64,000 nucleotides of DNA from assembly GCF_009768975.1 (NCBI RefSeq), contig NZ_CP035733.1:682001-746000 (forward strand). The letters run 5' to 3'. The notes below the pieces were generated by a model that saw only the letters and a program-made list of their open reading frames with translations, was not told where the DNA came from and ran no database searches. The position numbers and the translations under genes are program-made. Positions 45,468 to 56,329 of this stretch are shown in pieces; position 1 is the stretch's first letter; the number at the start of each line of letters is the position of its first letter. Origin of the DNA: Sphingorhabdus lacus (lineage in GTDB: Bacteria > Pseudomonadota > Alphaproteobacteria > Sphingomonadales > Sphingomonadaceae).

Positions 45468-45913
45468 AACCCAAACATCAACGACTGGTGCTAGCCCTTG
45501 TGGCTTTCGTCGCCTTAATCGGGGCAGGCTTTATCGCCGCTGCTGCCCTGAAAGAAGAGGCATCCTATTTTTACACCCCCGCCACCATGGCCAAGGCAAA
45601 GATTGAGCCGGGTAAAGCCATCCGCCTGGGTGGGATGGTCCAAAAGGGATCGATCGTACGCGGCGCCGACGGAGTGTCGATAACCTTTATAGTGCAGGAT
45701 CGCGACGCAACGCAGAAGGTCGCCTATCGCGGCATAACACCGGATCTGTTCGTCGAGGGATCGGGCGTAGTAGCCGATGGCCGTCTTGGACCGGACGGCG
45801 TTTTTGTAGCTGACAGCCTTTTAGCCAAACATGACGAAAATTACGTGCCCAAAGAATTGGCCGATATCGATATGAACACCGCCGAGCACACCAAGGACAC
45901 CCTTTCGAAATGA
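45464..45913 (+). CDS. ccmE: Cytochrome c maturation protein CcmE
   Basis: 149-residue heme chaperone. An N-terminal anchor (about 8-28) precedes the OB-fold; heme-binding H123 and Y127 lie in LAKHDENYVPK. It takes heme from CcmC and hands it to CcmF. It overlaps ccmD and ccmF by 4 bp each. Confidence 0.96.
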   Translation: MKPKHQRLVLALVAFVALIGAGFIAAAALKEEASYFYTPATMAKAKIEPGKAIRLGGMVQKGSIVRGADGVSITFIVQDRDATQKVAYRGITPDLFVEGSGVVADGRLGPDGVFVADSLLAKHDENYVPKELADIDMNTAEHTKDTLSK

Positions 45914-47838
45914 TCGCCGAAACCGGATTGGCAGCGCTATGGCTGGCGGCCGCGATGGCGATGCTGCAATTGGTTGGCGGTTTGACGCTATTGCGTGGGG
46001 AAGGGAAGTTGACGCCGCTCATCAAGCCCGCCGCGCTTGTGCAGGGTGCGTTGTGTGTGGTGTCGTTCGCATCGCTGATGTGGCTATTTTATGTCACCGA
46101 CTTGTCGGTGTTGTTGGTCGCCAGCAACAGCCATATCGACAAGCCGCTGATTTTCAAGCTGGCCGGAACTTGGGGCAATCATGAAGGTTCGATGCTTCTG
46201 TGGGTGTCGGTATTGTCGCTGTCGGGTGCGGCGATTGCGTTGTTGGAAAAGCGGATTGATACGCGCACGTTGAACGCCACGTTGGCCGTGCAGGCCTTTG
46301 TAGCGCTTGGCTTTTTTGCCTTTTTGCTTTTCTCGTCCAATCCGTTCGAGCGCTTGGTCCCCGCGCCGGTCGAAGGGGCTGGGCTAAATCCACTGCTGCA
46401 AGACATCGGTCTCGCATTCCATCCGCCAACGCTTTACATTGGCTATGTAGGACTGTCGGTCGCATTTTCCTTTGCCGTCGCTGCGATGCTGACCCGGCAG
46501 GTCGGGCCAGCTTTTGCACGTGCCATGCGGCCTTGGGTGCTGGGTGCGTGGATTTTCCTGACTGTCGGTATCACAGCGGGTAGCTATTGGGCCTATTATG
46601 AACTGGGCTGGGGTGGCTGGTGGTTCTGGGATCCGGTTGAAAATGCCTCGCTCATGCCGTGGCTTGCCGCGACAGCCCTGCTGCATTCGGTCAGCGTATT
46701 GGCCACACGCAACGCATTGCGGGCATGGACGATCATGCTGGCGTTGGTAGCGTTCGCCATGTCGATGGCTGGTACTTTCCTCGTCCGTTCGGGTATCTTG
46801 ACCAGCGTACACGCCTTTGCGGTCGACCCGGAGCGTGGGTCCTTCATTCTTGCACTTATGCTGATGTATACCAGCCTTGCCTTTCTGGTCTTTGCCACCC
46901 GCATCGGCACCGTAAAGCAGGGTGAACCGTTCCAGATCGTCAGCCGCGAGGGCGGCATTGTTGCCAATAACATTTTTTTGAGCGTCATACTGGCTATCGT
47001 TCTGATAGGAACGCTCTACCCTCTGGCGGCCGAGGCAATGGGGGACAAGATTTCCGTAGGCCCCCCCTATTTCAACAAAGCTACCGCGCCAATTGCATTG
47101 CTTTTAATGGTCGCCTTGCTGTTGGGACCCATGTTGCGCTGGCGGCGCGATGATTTGAAGCGGCATAAATATTGGCTTGTGGGATTTTTCGCGATTAGCC
47201 TGTGGACCGGCGTTGCCATTTGGCGCTTTGTTCCCGGTGTTGGCATCTTCCCAATTTTGGGTTTGGCCTTGTCTCTGGCCTTGGCAGTTGCCGCTTGGGT
47301 ACCGCTCAAAGGCCGAAAGTTGCTGCGCACTCCTCTGCCGGTCTTCGGCATGGTAATCGCGCATTTTGGACTTGCAGTCAGCGTGTTTGGCATGGCTGCC
47401 GAATCCGGTTTTTCCCGTGAAACCCTGACGGCGCTCGCGCCTGGTGAAAGCGCCAAGGTCGCCGACTGGCAAGTCAAACTGGATGATGTGCGGCCTGTTG
47501 TGGGCGACAATTGGGTGGCTATTGAAGGGCAGTTGATTGCCCGCAAGGGTGGCAAGAAATTTACGCTCCGTCCGCAATCGCGTCAATTTTACCGCCCCGA
47601 ACAACAAACGAGCGAAGCGGCGTTGCTGACACGCTGGAATGGTCAACTTTATGCGGTCATTGCCCAGCCCGATGAAAATGGTGATGGGCGCTGGCAAGTT
47701 CGCCTTTGGTGGAAGCCTTTTGTGACATTCATTTGGTTCGGTGGGTTGCTCGTCGCACTTGGAGGCGCGATTGCTTTGTTGGGCCGAATGTTTCGCCGCC
47801 CGAAAAAGCCCGCTGTTAATAAATGGGCGCGGGCATGA
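45910..47838 (+). CDS. ccmF: Cytochrome c heme lyase subunit CcmF
   Basis: 642-residue polytopic membrane protein. The WWD loop is seen as WGGWWFWDPVENASLMPW (about 235-252), and many hydrophobic segments are present. With CcmH/CcmI it ligates heme to apocytochrome c. Coupled to ccmE and ccmG by ATGA overlaps. Confidence 0.97.
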   Translation: MIAETGLAALWLAAAMAMLQLVGGLTLLRGEGKLTPLIKPAALVQGALCVVSFASLMWLFYVTDLSVLLVASNSHIDKPLIFKLAGTWGNHEGSMLLWVSVLSLSGAAIALLEKRIDTRTLNATLAVQAFVALGFFAFLLFSSNPFERLVPAPVEGAGLNPLLQDIGLAFHPPTLYIGYVGLSVAFSFAVAAMLTRQVGPAFARAMRPWVLGAWIFLTVGITAGSYWAYYELGWGGWWFWDPVENASLMPWLAATALLHSVSVLATRNALRAWTIMLALVAFAMSMAGTFLVRSGILTSVHAFAVDPERGSFILALMLMYTSLAFLVFATRIGTVKQGEPFQIVSREGGIVANNIFLSVILAIVLIGTLYPLAAEAMGDKISVGPPYFNKATAPIALLLMVALLLGPMLRWRRDDLKRHKYWLVGFFAISLWTGVAIWRFVPGVGIFPILGLALSLALAVAAWVPLKGRKLLRTPLPVFGMVIAHFGLAVSVFGMAAESGFSRETLTALAPGESAKVADWQVKLDDVRPVVGDNWVAIEGQLIARKGGKKFTLRPQSRQFYRPEQQTSEAALLTRWNGQLYAVIAQPDENGDGRWQVRLWWKPFVTFIWFGGLLVALGGAIALLGRMFRRPKKPAVNKWARA

Positions 47839-48365
47839 ACCGGCCCTGGCTCCTTTGGCTGCCTTTGACCGTGGTCGCTTTTATTGGCGGTCTTGCCATC
47901 TATGGATTAGTCGTTCCGAAAGACGATATGGTGCACAGTGCAATGGTCGGCCGCAAGCTCCCCGAATTTGCGCTGCCGCCCGCTACTGTGGGGATTGAGG
48001 GGCTGTCGAACCGTGATCTTGCAGATGGAAAACCGCGACTCCTGAACATTTTCGCAAGTTGGTGCATCCCCTGCAAGGCGGAAGCCCCCTATCTGGAGGC
48101 GCTCAAGAAATCTGGGGCGGAAATCGACGCCATTGCCATTCGTGACAAGCCAGAAGACGTGGCGGCATTTCTAGCGGAATTCGGCAATCCGTTCCGGCGT
48201 ATCGGTTCCGACAGTGAAATGGCGGTGCAGTTGAAACTTGGATCTTCTGGTGTTCCGGAAACATATGTCGTCGGCGGTGACGGGACGATATTGTACCAGC
48301 ATATCGGCGATATTCGTGCCGAGCACGTACCGATGCTTCTGGAAAAATTGCGGGAGGCGCAGTGA
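47835..48365 (+). CDS. ccmG: Periplasmic thiol:disulfide oxidoreductase CcmG/DsbE
   Basis: 176 residues from ATG 47835, which overlaps the ccmF stop. One N-terminal anchor (about 7-26) and a thioredoxin domain with active site WCIPC (C77, C80). It keeps the CXXCH cysteines of apocytochrome c reduced. Followed by ccmH in a TGATG overlap. Confidence 0.93.
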   Translation: MNRPWLLWLPLTVVAFIGGLAIYGLVVPKDDMVHSAMVGRKLPEFALPPATVGIEGLSNRDLADGKPRLLNIFASWCIPCKAEAPYLEALKKSGAEIDAIAIRDKPEDVAAFLAEFGNPFRRIGSDSEMAVQLKLGSSGVPETYVVGGDGTILYQHIGDIRAEHVPMLLEKLREAQ

Positions 48366-48781
48366 TGCGATTTTCGTTCTTCGTGGCTTGTGCATTGCTA
48401 TTAGCGGCGGTCCCGCAAATGTCGTTTGGTCAGGGCAGTGGTCCCACGCCCGAACTTGCCAATCGTCAATTAGGCGACCCAGCACAGGAAAAGGCGGCGA
48501 CCCAAGTGATGCACGCCTTGCGCTGTATACAGTGTCAGGGACAATCTATTGCTGACAGCGACGCGCCAATGGCGGCGACCATGCGTGCTGAAGTGCGGCA
48601 GCAAATCGCGGATGGTAAAAAGCCAGATGCCATCCGCCAATGGATGATTGAGCGCTATGGTGAGTGGGTGAGCTTTGAACCTGATATGAAGGGCTCGGGA
48701 TTGCTGCTGTGGGCGGCCCCATTACTTTTGCTGTTTCTTGGCCTGTTTATGGCGCGCGGTCTGTTCCGGAGGAAATCATGA
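48365..48781 (+). CDS. ccmH: Cytochrome c-type biogenesis protein CcmH
   Basis: 138 residues from ATG 48365. Signal peptide (about 1-22), redox motif RCIQCQGQSI (C54, C57), and one C-terminal membrane helix (about 108-130). It is the short CcmH that reduces or binds apocytochrome cysteines. It overlaps ccmI by 4 bp. Confidence 0.95.
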   Translation: MRFSFFVACALLLAAVPQMSFGQGSGPTPELANRQLGDPAQEKAATQVMHALRCIQCQGQSIADSDAPMAATMRAEVRQQIADGKKPDAIRQWMIERYGEWVSFEPDMKGSGLLLWAAPLLLLFLGLFMARGLFRRKS

Positions 48782-49437
48782 GCGGTTGGGTTAGTCTTGG
48801 CCTGCTGGCGGTTCTCAGCCTTGGCGCTTTGTTGGCGATCGGTCGGTTTAAAGGTGGACTGTGGCAGATTGCGGCTGCAGCTATTTTGCTCGGTATGACG
48901 GGCTATGCCTTGCAAGGCCGACCCGCGGTACCAGCTTCACCAGCCAAATCCTTGGGCGGGAAAGAGGACGCAGCTGTCCAGTTGGTCGAAATGCGTGCGG
49001 ATATGGACCAGAGTTTTGGTGGCGCAAAGCGCTGGCTAGTGACGGCGGATTCTTTTGCAAAGCAGGGGGATTACCAGTTGTCCGCATCCTATATCCAAGC
49101 CGGTTTGCGGCAAAACCCGAATGATCCCGATCTATGGTCGGCTTTGGGCCTGCAGTTGATGCTGGCAAGTCAGGGGCAGATGCCCCCGCCCGCGCAATTG
49201 GCTTTCGACAAAGCAAGGGAAATACGGCCGAATTATCCGGCACCTTATTATTTTGCAGGGCTATCGCGGCTTTTTGACGGTGATCTGAATTCAGCGATTT
49301 TGCTGTGGGAAAAGGCTCTGACGCTGGCTACTCCGAAGGCGAAGTGGAAGCCACGGCTTGAGTCGCAATTGCAGGCGGCGAAAGCTTTACAAGCACAGGC
49401 CCTGACAGTGCCGCAAGTTGATAAAGCAACTAACTGA
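48778..49437 (+). CDS. ccmI: TPR-containing cytochrome c biogenesis protein CcmI
   Basis: 219 residues from ATG 48778. Two N-terminal hydrophobic segments (about 2-20 and 28-46) precede a TPR region (about 85-200) with YQLSASYIQAGLRQNPNDPD. CcmI chaperones apocytochrome c. It ends the ccmCDEFGHI run; no clear terminator follows. Confidence 0.88.
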   Translation: MSGWVSLGLLAVLSLGALLAIGRFKGGLWQIAAAAILLGMTGYALQGRPAVPASPAKSLGGKEDAAVQLVEMRADMDQSFGGAKRWLVTADSFAKQGDYQLSASYIQAGLRQNPNDPDLWSALGLQLMLASQGQMPPPAQLAFDKAREIRPNYPAPYYFAGLSRLFDGDLNSAILLWEKALTLATPKAKWKPRLESQLQAAKALQAQALTVPQVDKATN

Positions 49438-49566
49438 TTTATATATTTAATATGCGTTAAATGCACGAACTAATGCGCAGTTGTTAAGGGGTGCAGGCCG
49501 TGCTATCGCCCGCCGCCCGTGCTTATATATTCATTGCATTTTCGGGCCTTGTGTCAGGGGTTTTAA

Positions 49567-51507
49567 ATGGTCGCTTCGCAAGCAGCAGATGATTTTGGTC
49601 ACAGCGACCAGGACCAGCATCACGGCCACGCCCCTCAGGGGTCGCTTCTTGCCCTTTGTGTCGGAACTATCGGCGTCGTCTTTGGCGACATCGGTACCAG
49701 CCCGATATACGCGTTTCGCGAAACCTTTGCCGGGCACCATCCGATCGACCCCGATCCCATGCATATTAAAGGGGTTTTGAGCCTCGTCTTCTGGTCGATG
49801 ATGATCGTGGTGACGTTTAAATATGTCTTCACCATCATGAAGGCTGACAACAAAGGTGAAGGGGGCAGCCTTGCGTTGCTCGCACTCATTAACCGGCAGA
49901 CGGCAGGCGCAAAATGGACCGCGCCTATCGTCATGCTCGGCGTCTTTGCCACGGCGTTGTTTTACGGCGATTCCATGATTACGCCTGCTATGTCGATCCT
50001 GTCGGCGGCCGAGGGTCTGAAATATGTCAGCACCGGCTTCGATCCGTGGATCGTGCCGATCGCTATAGCAATTATCGCCGCGCTTTTTGCTTTCCAATCG
50101 CGCGGGACAGCTAAAGTCGGACAATGGTTTGGTCCGATCATGTTGCTCTATTTTGCGACTTTGTCCGGACTTGGCATCATGCATCTGATCAAGATGCCGC
50201 TGATCGTGTTCGATGTTCTGAACCCTCTTAATGCGCTTTATTTCTTCTACGTCGATGGCTTTACAGCCTTTGTAGCGATGGGTACCGTCGTACTGGCAGT
50301 TACGGGTGCCGAGGCACTTTACGCAGATATGGGGCATTTCGGACGCCGGCCAATCAAATTTAGCTGGCTTTTCTTCGTACTGCCCGCGCTAATGCTCAAC
50401 TATATGGGGCAGGGGGCGATGATCCTCACTATGACCCCGGCAGAGGCTCAGGAAGCGATCCGCGATCCTTTCTTCCTTATGGTCCCCGACATGATCAGCA
50501 CGCCGGTCATCATACTCACCATCCTTGCCGCCATCATTGCCAGCCAAGCTGTGATTTCGGGCGCATTCTCGTTGACGCAGCAGGCTATCCAACTCGGCTT
50601 CATGCCGCGCCTGAGTATCCAGCATACCAGTGAGAAAGCTGCGGGGCAGATATATATCCCCGCGATAAACTGGGGCCTTGCGGTCATGGTTCTATTACTC
50701 GTGTTGTTCTTCCAGTCATCGTCCAATCTTGCAGCTGCTTATGGTATTGCGGTTACGGGCGCGATGTTCATCGATACCTGCTTGATCGCTGTTGTTCTCG
50801 TCACACTCTGGAAATGGCCGAAATGGAAAGCTTTGCCGATCCTTGCGCTATTTTTCATCGTCGACTTTGCCTATTTCGGCGCGAACTTGCTTAAGGTCCC
50901 ATCGGGTGGCTGGGTGCCGTTGCTGATCGGGCTCGTAATTTTTACCCTTCTGACGACGTGGTCGCGGGGCAGGGCATTGATGCGCGAGCGGATGGCAGAA
51001 AGTACCATGCCGATGGAAATCTTTATCAAATCGGCCGCTAACAGTGCGACCCGCGTGCCCGGCACCGCGATCTTCATGGCATCATCTGCCAGTGGGGTTC
51101 CATCGGCGTTGCTGCACAATATCAAGCATAACAAGATACTGCACGAGCGAGTCCTCATCTTAACGGTGCAGATTGAAGATATGCCCTTTGTCGATCCGGC
51201 GGACCGAGTGTTCTGCAAGGATTTGGGAGAGGGTTTCTTCCGCGTGAAATTACGCTTCGGATTTCTGGAAGAAACCGACGTCCCGGCAACGCTCGACAAA
51301 GTGGACTTGTGTGGACCGAAGTTCGAAATGATGCACACCAGTTTCTTCCTGTCACGGCAGACGCTGATTGCTTCGAAAATTCCGGGCATGGCAATATGGC
51401 GCGAAAAAGTCTTCGCCTGGATGCTGCGTAACGCCGCAAATGCGATGGAGTTTTTCAAGCTACCGAGCAACCGCGTGGTCGAACTGGGCAGTCAGGTCGA
51501 GATTTAA
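49567..51507 (+). CDS. kup: Low-affinity potassium transporter Kup
   Basis: 646-residue K+/H+ symporter with about 12 hydrophobic segments (about 20-470) and a cytoplasmic C-terminal domain. [16 protein letters not shown] (about 32-47) is the family signature. It is not part of an operon by spacing: 129 bp from ccmI and 242 bp from leuA. Confidence 0.95.
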   Translation: MVASQAADDFGHSDQDQHHGHAPQGSLLALCVGTIGVVFGDIGTSPIYAFRETFAGHHPIDPDPMHIKGVLSLVFWSMMIVVTFKYVFTIMKADNKGEGGSLALLALINRQTAGAKWTAPIVMLGVFATALFYGDSMITPAMSILSAAEGLKYVSTGFDPWIVPIAIAIIAALFAFQSRGTAKVGQWFGPIMLLYFATLSGLGIMHLIKMPLIVFDVLNPLNALYFFYVDGFTAFVAMGTVVLAVTGAEALYADMGHFGRRPIKFSWLFFVLPALMLNYMGQGAMILTMTPAEAQEAIRDPFFLMVPDMISTPVIILTILAAIIASQAVISGAFSLTQQAIQLGFMPRLSIQHTSEKAAGQIYIPAINWGLAVMVLLLVLFFQSSSNLAAAYGIAVTGAMFIDTCLIAVVLVTLWKWPKWKALPILALFFIVDFAYFGANLLKVPSGGWVPLLIGLVIFTLLTTWSRGRALMRERMAESTMPMEIFIKSAANSATRVPGTAIFMASSASGVPSALLHNIKHNKILHERVLILTVQIEDMPFVDPADRVFCKDLGEGFFRVKLRFGFLEETDVPATLDKVDLCGPKFEMMHTSFFLSRQTLIASKIPGMAIWREKVFAWMLRNAANAMEFFKLPSNRVVELGSQVEI

Positions 51508-51590
51508 AGGCCATCTCGAGCAAGGAAATAAGTGCCTTTCAAAATTAAGGCTGGACGAATGTTGCGCAATACGTCTATCGACGCAACATA

Positions 51591-51641
51591 ATGTCAAAGA
51601 CTGCTTCTTGCCTGCTTCTTCTACGACTTACACGCCCTTAG
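51591..51641 (+). CDS. Putative leucine leader peptide of leuA
   Basis: A 16-codon frame starts at ATG 51591 and ends TAG 51641, encoding MSKTASCLLLLRLTRP. Four consecutive leucine codons (CTG CTT CTT CTA) plus a fifth after Arg lie 110-130 bp upstream of leuA. The last codons overlap the first arm of a hairpin that competes with a downstream segment. No strong ribosome site is visible, and CATAAT at 51587 could instead be a -10 box, so translation is unproven. Confidence 0.55.
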   Translation: MSKTASCLLLLRLTRP

Positions 51642-51730
51642 GCGTGTGAATAGTCCGGTCGTGCCCGGAACAACCCGCCTAAGGGTTTACAGCCAGCCCA
51701 AGAAACCCCACAGCACGCAGACTTGCGTGT
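51630..51730 (+). promoter_or_regulatory. Transcription attenuator of leuA
   Basis: Hairpin ACACGCC/GGCGTGT (51630-51647). Its CCCTTAGGCG (51635-51644) is perfectly complementary to CGCCTAAGGG (51676-51685), forming a mutually exclusive pairing. AACCC/GGGTT (51672-51687) and CACGCA/TGCGTG (51714-51729) are further stems. U-runs are short, so the terminator is weak or factor-assisted. Confidence 0.6.
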
Positions 51731-51749
51731 CTTAGCGAAGTTGCAAATC

Positions 51750-53420
51750 ATGATGTTATCCGACCCAAGCCGTAAATACCGACCTTTTCCGCAAGTGAAT
51801 TTGCCTGACCGCCAGTGGCCCAGCCGAACGATCACGCAAGCACCGCGTTGGCTGTCCACCGATCTACGCGACGGTAATCAGGCGCTTATCGATCCGATGG
51901 GCGCGGAAAAGAAACAACGTTTCTTCGACCTTTTGGTTAAGGTCGGCATCAAGGAAATTGAAGTCGGTTTTCCGAGCGCGGGCGCGACCGAATTTGACTT
52001 CATTTCCGGCCTCGTGCGGACTGGCCGTGTCCCTGACGATGTCATGGTGCAGGTGCTGACCCAATCGCGTAAAGACCTGATTGATACCAGCTTTGAAAGC
52101 CTGCGCGGCGCACGCGCGGCGATTGTACACCTATACAATGCGGTATCGCCTGCCTGGCGGCAAATCGTGTTCAACATGACCATGCCTGAGATCAAACAGA
52201 TAGCGATTGAAGGAGCAAAACTGCTGCGCGATAATGCGGCCGCACAGCCCGATACCGACTGGCATTTCGAATATAGCCCGGAAACCTTCTCCACTGCTGA
52301 GCTGGATTTTAGTTTGGAGGTGTGCAGCGCCGTGATGGACATATTGAAGCCAACGCCTGATCATCCTATCATTTTCAACCTGCCGGCCACTGTCGAAGCC
52401 GCAATGCCCAACATTTATGCTGACCAAATCGAATATTTCGGACGGAACATCCCGAACCGCGACAGCGTGATAATCTCACTGCATACACATAATGACCGGG
52501 GCACCGGGGTCGCGGCGACGGAGTTGGGTTTACTGGCGGGTGCTGACCGGGTCGAAGGCTGCCTGTTTGGCAATGGTGAACGGACAGGCAACGTCGATTT
52601 AGTCACCGTCGCGCTTAATATGTACACCCAAGGGCTGAGCCCCGGTCTCGATTTTTCCGATATCGACGAAGTGATCAAGACCGTCGAATATTGTAACCAA
52701 TTGCCAGTCCATCCGCGTCACCCTTATGCTGGCGAACTGGTCTTCACTGCTTTTTCAGGTTCGCATCAGGACGCTATCAAAAAGGGCTTCGCCGCTCAGG
52801 CGCAGCGCAATGACGAGTTGTGGCAGGTGCCCTATCTACCCATCGACCCAGCAGATCTTGGCCAAAGCTATGAAGCGGTGATCCGCGTGAATTCGCAAAG
52901 CGGCAAAGGCGGCGTTGCCTGGGTTCTCGAACAAGACCATGGTCTTAAATTGCCCAAGAAGATGCAGGCCAATTTCTCGTCCACCGTACAGGAGCTTTCT
53001 GACAGCACGGGCCGCGAGTTGACCAGCACCGATATCTGGGAATCGTTCGAGAAGCGCTATCACCTGAAAGGAGATGGTCGGTTCCGACTCATTGATTTTC
53101 AGGAAAGCCAAAGCCCTAAGCAACAGGACGAACGCATATTCGCGGGCAAAATTCGCATCGACGGCGTGGAGCAAAGTGTCAGTGGCCGTGGAAATGGCCT
53201 GATTTCCAGCCTTGCCAACGCACTGGAAAGCGCACTGGGCGGGCAGCTTGATATTATCGACTATAGCGAACACGCCATCGGCCATGGCACAGACGCCCGC
53301 GCCGCGGCCTATGTTGAATGCCGGGTAGGTGACGGACCTGTGCTATTCGGGGTTGGCATCAGCCGCGACGTCGCTACGGCCAGCGTCCGGGCGATCTTGA
53401 GCGCGGCAAATGGCGCATAA
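51750..53420 (+). CDS. leuA: 2-isopropylmalate synthase
   Basis: About 556 residues, of the long LeuA2 type with a C-terminal regulatory domain. Start: ATG 51750 or 51753. The catalytic [11 protein letters not shown] (about 40-50) and [16 protein letters not shown] (metal histidines, about 245-260) are present. It condenses 2-oxoisovalerate and acetyl-CoA, the committed leucine step. It sits after a leader with five leucine codons, suggesting attenuation. No leuBCD follows; a nitronate monooxygenase does. Confidence 0.94.
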   Translation: MMLSDPSRKYRPFPQVNLPDRQWPSRTITQAPRWLSTDLRDGNQALIDPMGAEKKQRFFDLLVKVGIKEIEVGFPSAGATEFDFISGLVRTGRVPDDVMVQVLTQSRKDLIDTSFESLRGARAAIVHLYNAVSPAWRQIVFNMTMPEIKQIAIEGAKLLRDNAAAQPDTDWHFEYSPETFSTAELDFSLEVCSAVMDILKPTPDHPIIFNLPATVEAAMPNIYADQIEYFGRNIPNRDSVIISLHTHNDRGTGVAATELGLLAGADRVEGCLFGNGERTGNVDLVTVALNMYTQGLSPGLDFSDIDEVIKTVEYCNQLPVHPRHPYAGELVFTAFSGSHQDAIKKGFAAQAQRNDELWQVPYLPIDPADLGQSYEAVIRVNSQSGKGGVAWVLEQDHGLKLPKKMQANFSSTVQELSDSTGRELTSTDIWESFEKRYHLKGDGRFRLIDFQESQSPKQQDERIFAGKIRIDGVEQSVSGRGNGLISSLANALESALGGQLDIIDYSEHAIGHGTDARAAAYVECRVGDGPVLFGVGISRDVATASVRAILSAANGA

Positions 53421-53451
53421 CGGTTTCGGTAGCGCAGTTTGACCTTACGTC

Positions 53452-53477
53452 ATGGCGGCCCATGCAGCCGCCATTTG
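53452..53477 (+). terminator. Probable leuA terminator
   Basis: ATGGCGGC/GCCGCCAT (53452-53459 with 53467-53474) with a 7-base loop, followed by TTGACA. Weak T-run. The TTGACA may be the -35 of the next gene (CTAACC about 17 bp on). Confidence 0.45.
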
Positions 53478-53539
53478 ACAGGACCAATTGCCTGTGGCTA
53501 ACCGATATTTAAATACGCAGTTAAAAGAGGATTCGACCT

Positions 53540-54511
53540 ATGGCCCTTCCACCGATTTTTGACAATCTACGTCTTCCTGTCATCGGCTCACCGCTGTTTA
53601 TCGTATCGGGGCCGGAACTGGTCATCGCCCAATGCAAGGCAGGTGTGGTCGGGTCCTTTCCTGCTCTCAATGCCCGTCCGGCTAGCCAGCTCGATGAATG
53701 GTTGCACCAGATAACCGAAGAATTGGCCTCGCATAATCGCGACAATCCAGACCGTCCTGCTGCACCTTATGCAGTCAACCAAATCGTCCACAAATCAAAC
53801 AACCGCCTGCAGGAAGATATTGCAACCTGCGCCAAATGGCAGGTGCCGATCACCATCACTTCACTGGGCGCACAGGAAGAATTGAACAAGGCTGTGCACG
53901 GTTGGGGCGGTATCGTCCTGCATGACGTTATCAACGACCGTTTCGCACATAAGGCTATTGAAAAGGGAGCTGATGGCCTGATCCCGGTCGCTGCGGGCGC
54001 TGGTGGCCATGCTGGCGTAACCTCGCCCTTTGCCCTGATGCGTGAAATCCGCGAATGGTTTGACGGTCCGGTCGCGCTTTCTGGTTCAATTGCACATGGC
54101 GCGTCCATTCTGGCAGCCCAAGCCATGGGTGCCGACCTTGCCTACATTGGAAGCGCATTCATCGCCACGAAGGAAGCCAATGCCGTGGATGGATATAAGG
54201 ACAATATCGTCGAAGCGAAGGCCGCAGACATTGTCTATTCCGACCTGTTCACTGGCGTAAGCGGTAACTATCTACGCCAGTCGATCGAGCGCGCTGGCAT
54301 GGACCCTAACAATCTGCCCAAAGGCGATATCTCAACCATGAATTTTGGTTCTGGAGGTAACAGCGAAGCCAAGGCGTGGAAGGATATTTGGGGGTCGGGT
54401 CAAGGTATTGGCGCGATTAAAGAGGTTCAGACGGCGGGTGAATTTGTCGACCAGCTCGAAAGCGAATATCGCGCGGCAAAAGCGCATTTGGACAAGGTGT
54501 ATCGGGGATAA
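53540..54511 (+). CDS. Nitronate monooxygenase (2-nitropropane dioxygenase family)
   Basis: 323-residue FMN-dependent TIM-barrel enzyme. PLFIVSGPELVIAQCKAG (about 17-34), the phosphate-binding GAGGHAG (about 154-160) with the active-site histidine, and ALSGSIAHG are typical of class I NMOs. It oxidises propionate-3-nitronate-type toxins, though physiological substrates are often unclear. Isolated between leuA and yceI. Confidence 0.87.
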   Translation: MALPPIFDNLRLPVIGSPLFIVSGPELVIAQCKAGVVGSFPALNARPASQLDEWLHQITEELASHNRDNPDRPAAPYAVNQIVHKSNNRLQEDIATCAKWQVPITITSLGAQEELNKAVHGWGGIVLHDVINDRFAHKAIEKGADGLIPVAAGAGGHAGVTSPFALMREIREWFDGPVALSGSIAHGASILAAQAMGADLAYIGSAFIATKEANAVDGYKDNIVEAKAADIVYSDLFTGVSGNYLRQSIERAGMDPNNLPKGDISTMNFGSGGNSEAKAWKDIWGSGQGIGAIKEVQTAGEFVDQLESEYRAAKAHLDKVYRG

Positions 54512-54547
54512 GTTCTCCCACACGCGATTGTTATCAAGAGATTAGAG

Positions 54548-54582
54548 TGGGGGCAGTTCGGAAAGGATCTGCCCCCATTTTT
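54548..54582 (+). terminator. Intrinsic terminator after the nitronate monooxygenase gene
   Basis: GGGGGCAG/CTGCCCCC (54549-54556 with 54569-54576) followed by ATTTTTG. It also lies just beyond the yceI stop on the other strand. Confidence 0.85.
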
Positions 54583-54583
54583 G

Positions 54584-55213
54584 TTAGGACGTTTTTTCGA
54601 AAGCCACCGAAATGTCGAGTGCTACTTCATCCGACACGACCGGAATGCCATAGGACACGCCAAATTCGCTGCGCTTAATGGTTGTCGTGGCATGGAAACC
54701 GACGGTGGCCTTCTTGTTGAACGGGTTGTTACCCGCACCAGTGAACGTCGCGTCGAGCACGACCGGTTTCGTAACGCCGTTTAGCGTCAGATTACCGGAG
54801 ATTTTGGCTTTAGTTCCGCTGGCTTCAACTTTCGTTGATACGAATTTGGCGTCCGCAGGAGCGGGTCCAAAAAAGTCGGCGTTACCGCCATCCTTGCCGG
54901 CACGCAGCAAGTGGCCGGTAAGGCCGGCGCTGGCGGTTGTGACTTTCCCGACCGGAATAGTGATGTCTACGCTGGCGGCGTTGGGATTCTTGGGGTCGAG
55001 CGTCAAGGTGCCGGTCGAGTCACCAAAGATTCCGAAATAGTCGTTGAAGCCGAAATGGCTAACGCGCCAACCTATTAACGTATGGCCGGGATCGGTTTGG
55101 TAGGTGCCCGCAGTTACACGGCTGACATCAGCGACGCCGGGCAACTGCAGTGCGCTTTGGGCCATCAACGGCACCGCCGCCAATAGGGGAAGGGCGAGTA
55201 AAAGTTTACGCAT
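54584..55213 (-). CDS. YceI-family periplasmic protein
   Basis: 209 residues from ATG 55213 with an AGGAG site. Signal peptide (about 1-19, MAQ) and a lipocalin-like YceI domain (GTYQTDPGHTLIGWRVSHFG, about 37-56). The family binds isoprenoids; function unsettled. It starts 16 bp after the ilvC terminator, so its own expression would need a promoter inside ilvC's end or read-through. Confidence 0.87.
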   Translation of the reverse strand: MRKLLLALPLLAAVPLMAQSALQLPGVADVSRVTAGTYQTDPGHTLIGWRVSHFGFNDYFGIFGDSTGTLTLDPKNPNAASVDITIPVGKVTTASAGLTGHLLRAGKDGGNADFFGPAPADAKFVSTKVEASGTKAKISGNLTLNGVTKPVVLDATFTGAGNNPFNKKATVGFHATTTIKRSEFGVSYGIPVVSDEVALDISVAFEKTS

Positions 55214-55228
55214 GGGGGATGCTCCTGA

Positions 55229-55263
55229 TAAAAAAGGGGAGGCATCAATGTCGATGCCTCCCC
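55229..55263 (-). terminator. Intrinsic terminator of the ilv operon
   Basis: An 11-bp perfect stem GGGGAGGCATC/GATGCCTCCCC (55236-55246 with 55253-55263), loop of 6, followed on the minus strand by a T-run read over 55235-55230. It closes ilvBNC. Confidence 0.88.
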
Positions 55264-55288
55264 TCAAACTGTCAAGCGCTGAAAGCGT

Positions 55289-56329
<1,041 letters not shown>

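Noticed and set aside
51603-51649. Alternative leader frame ending PASSTTYTPLGV
   Set aside because: It has no run of leucine codons and no start with a ribosome site, so it fits attenuation less well.
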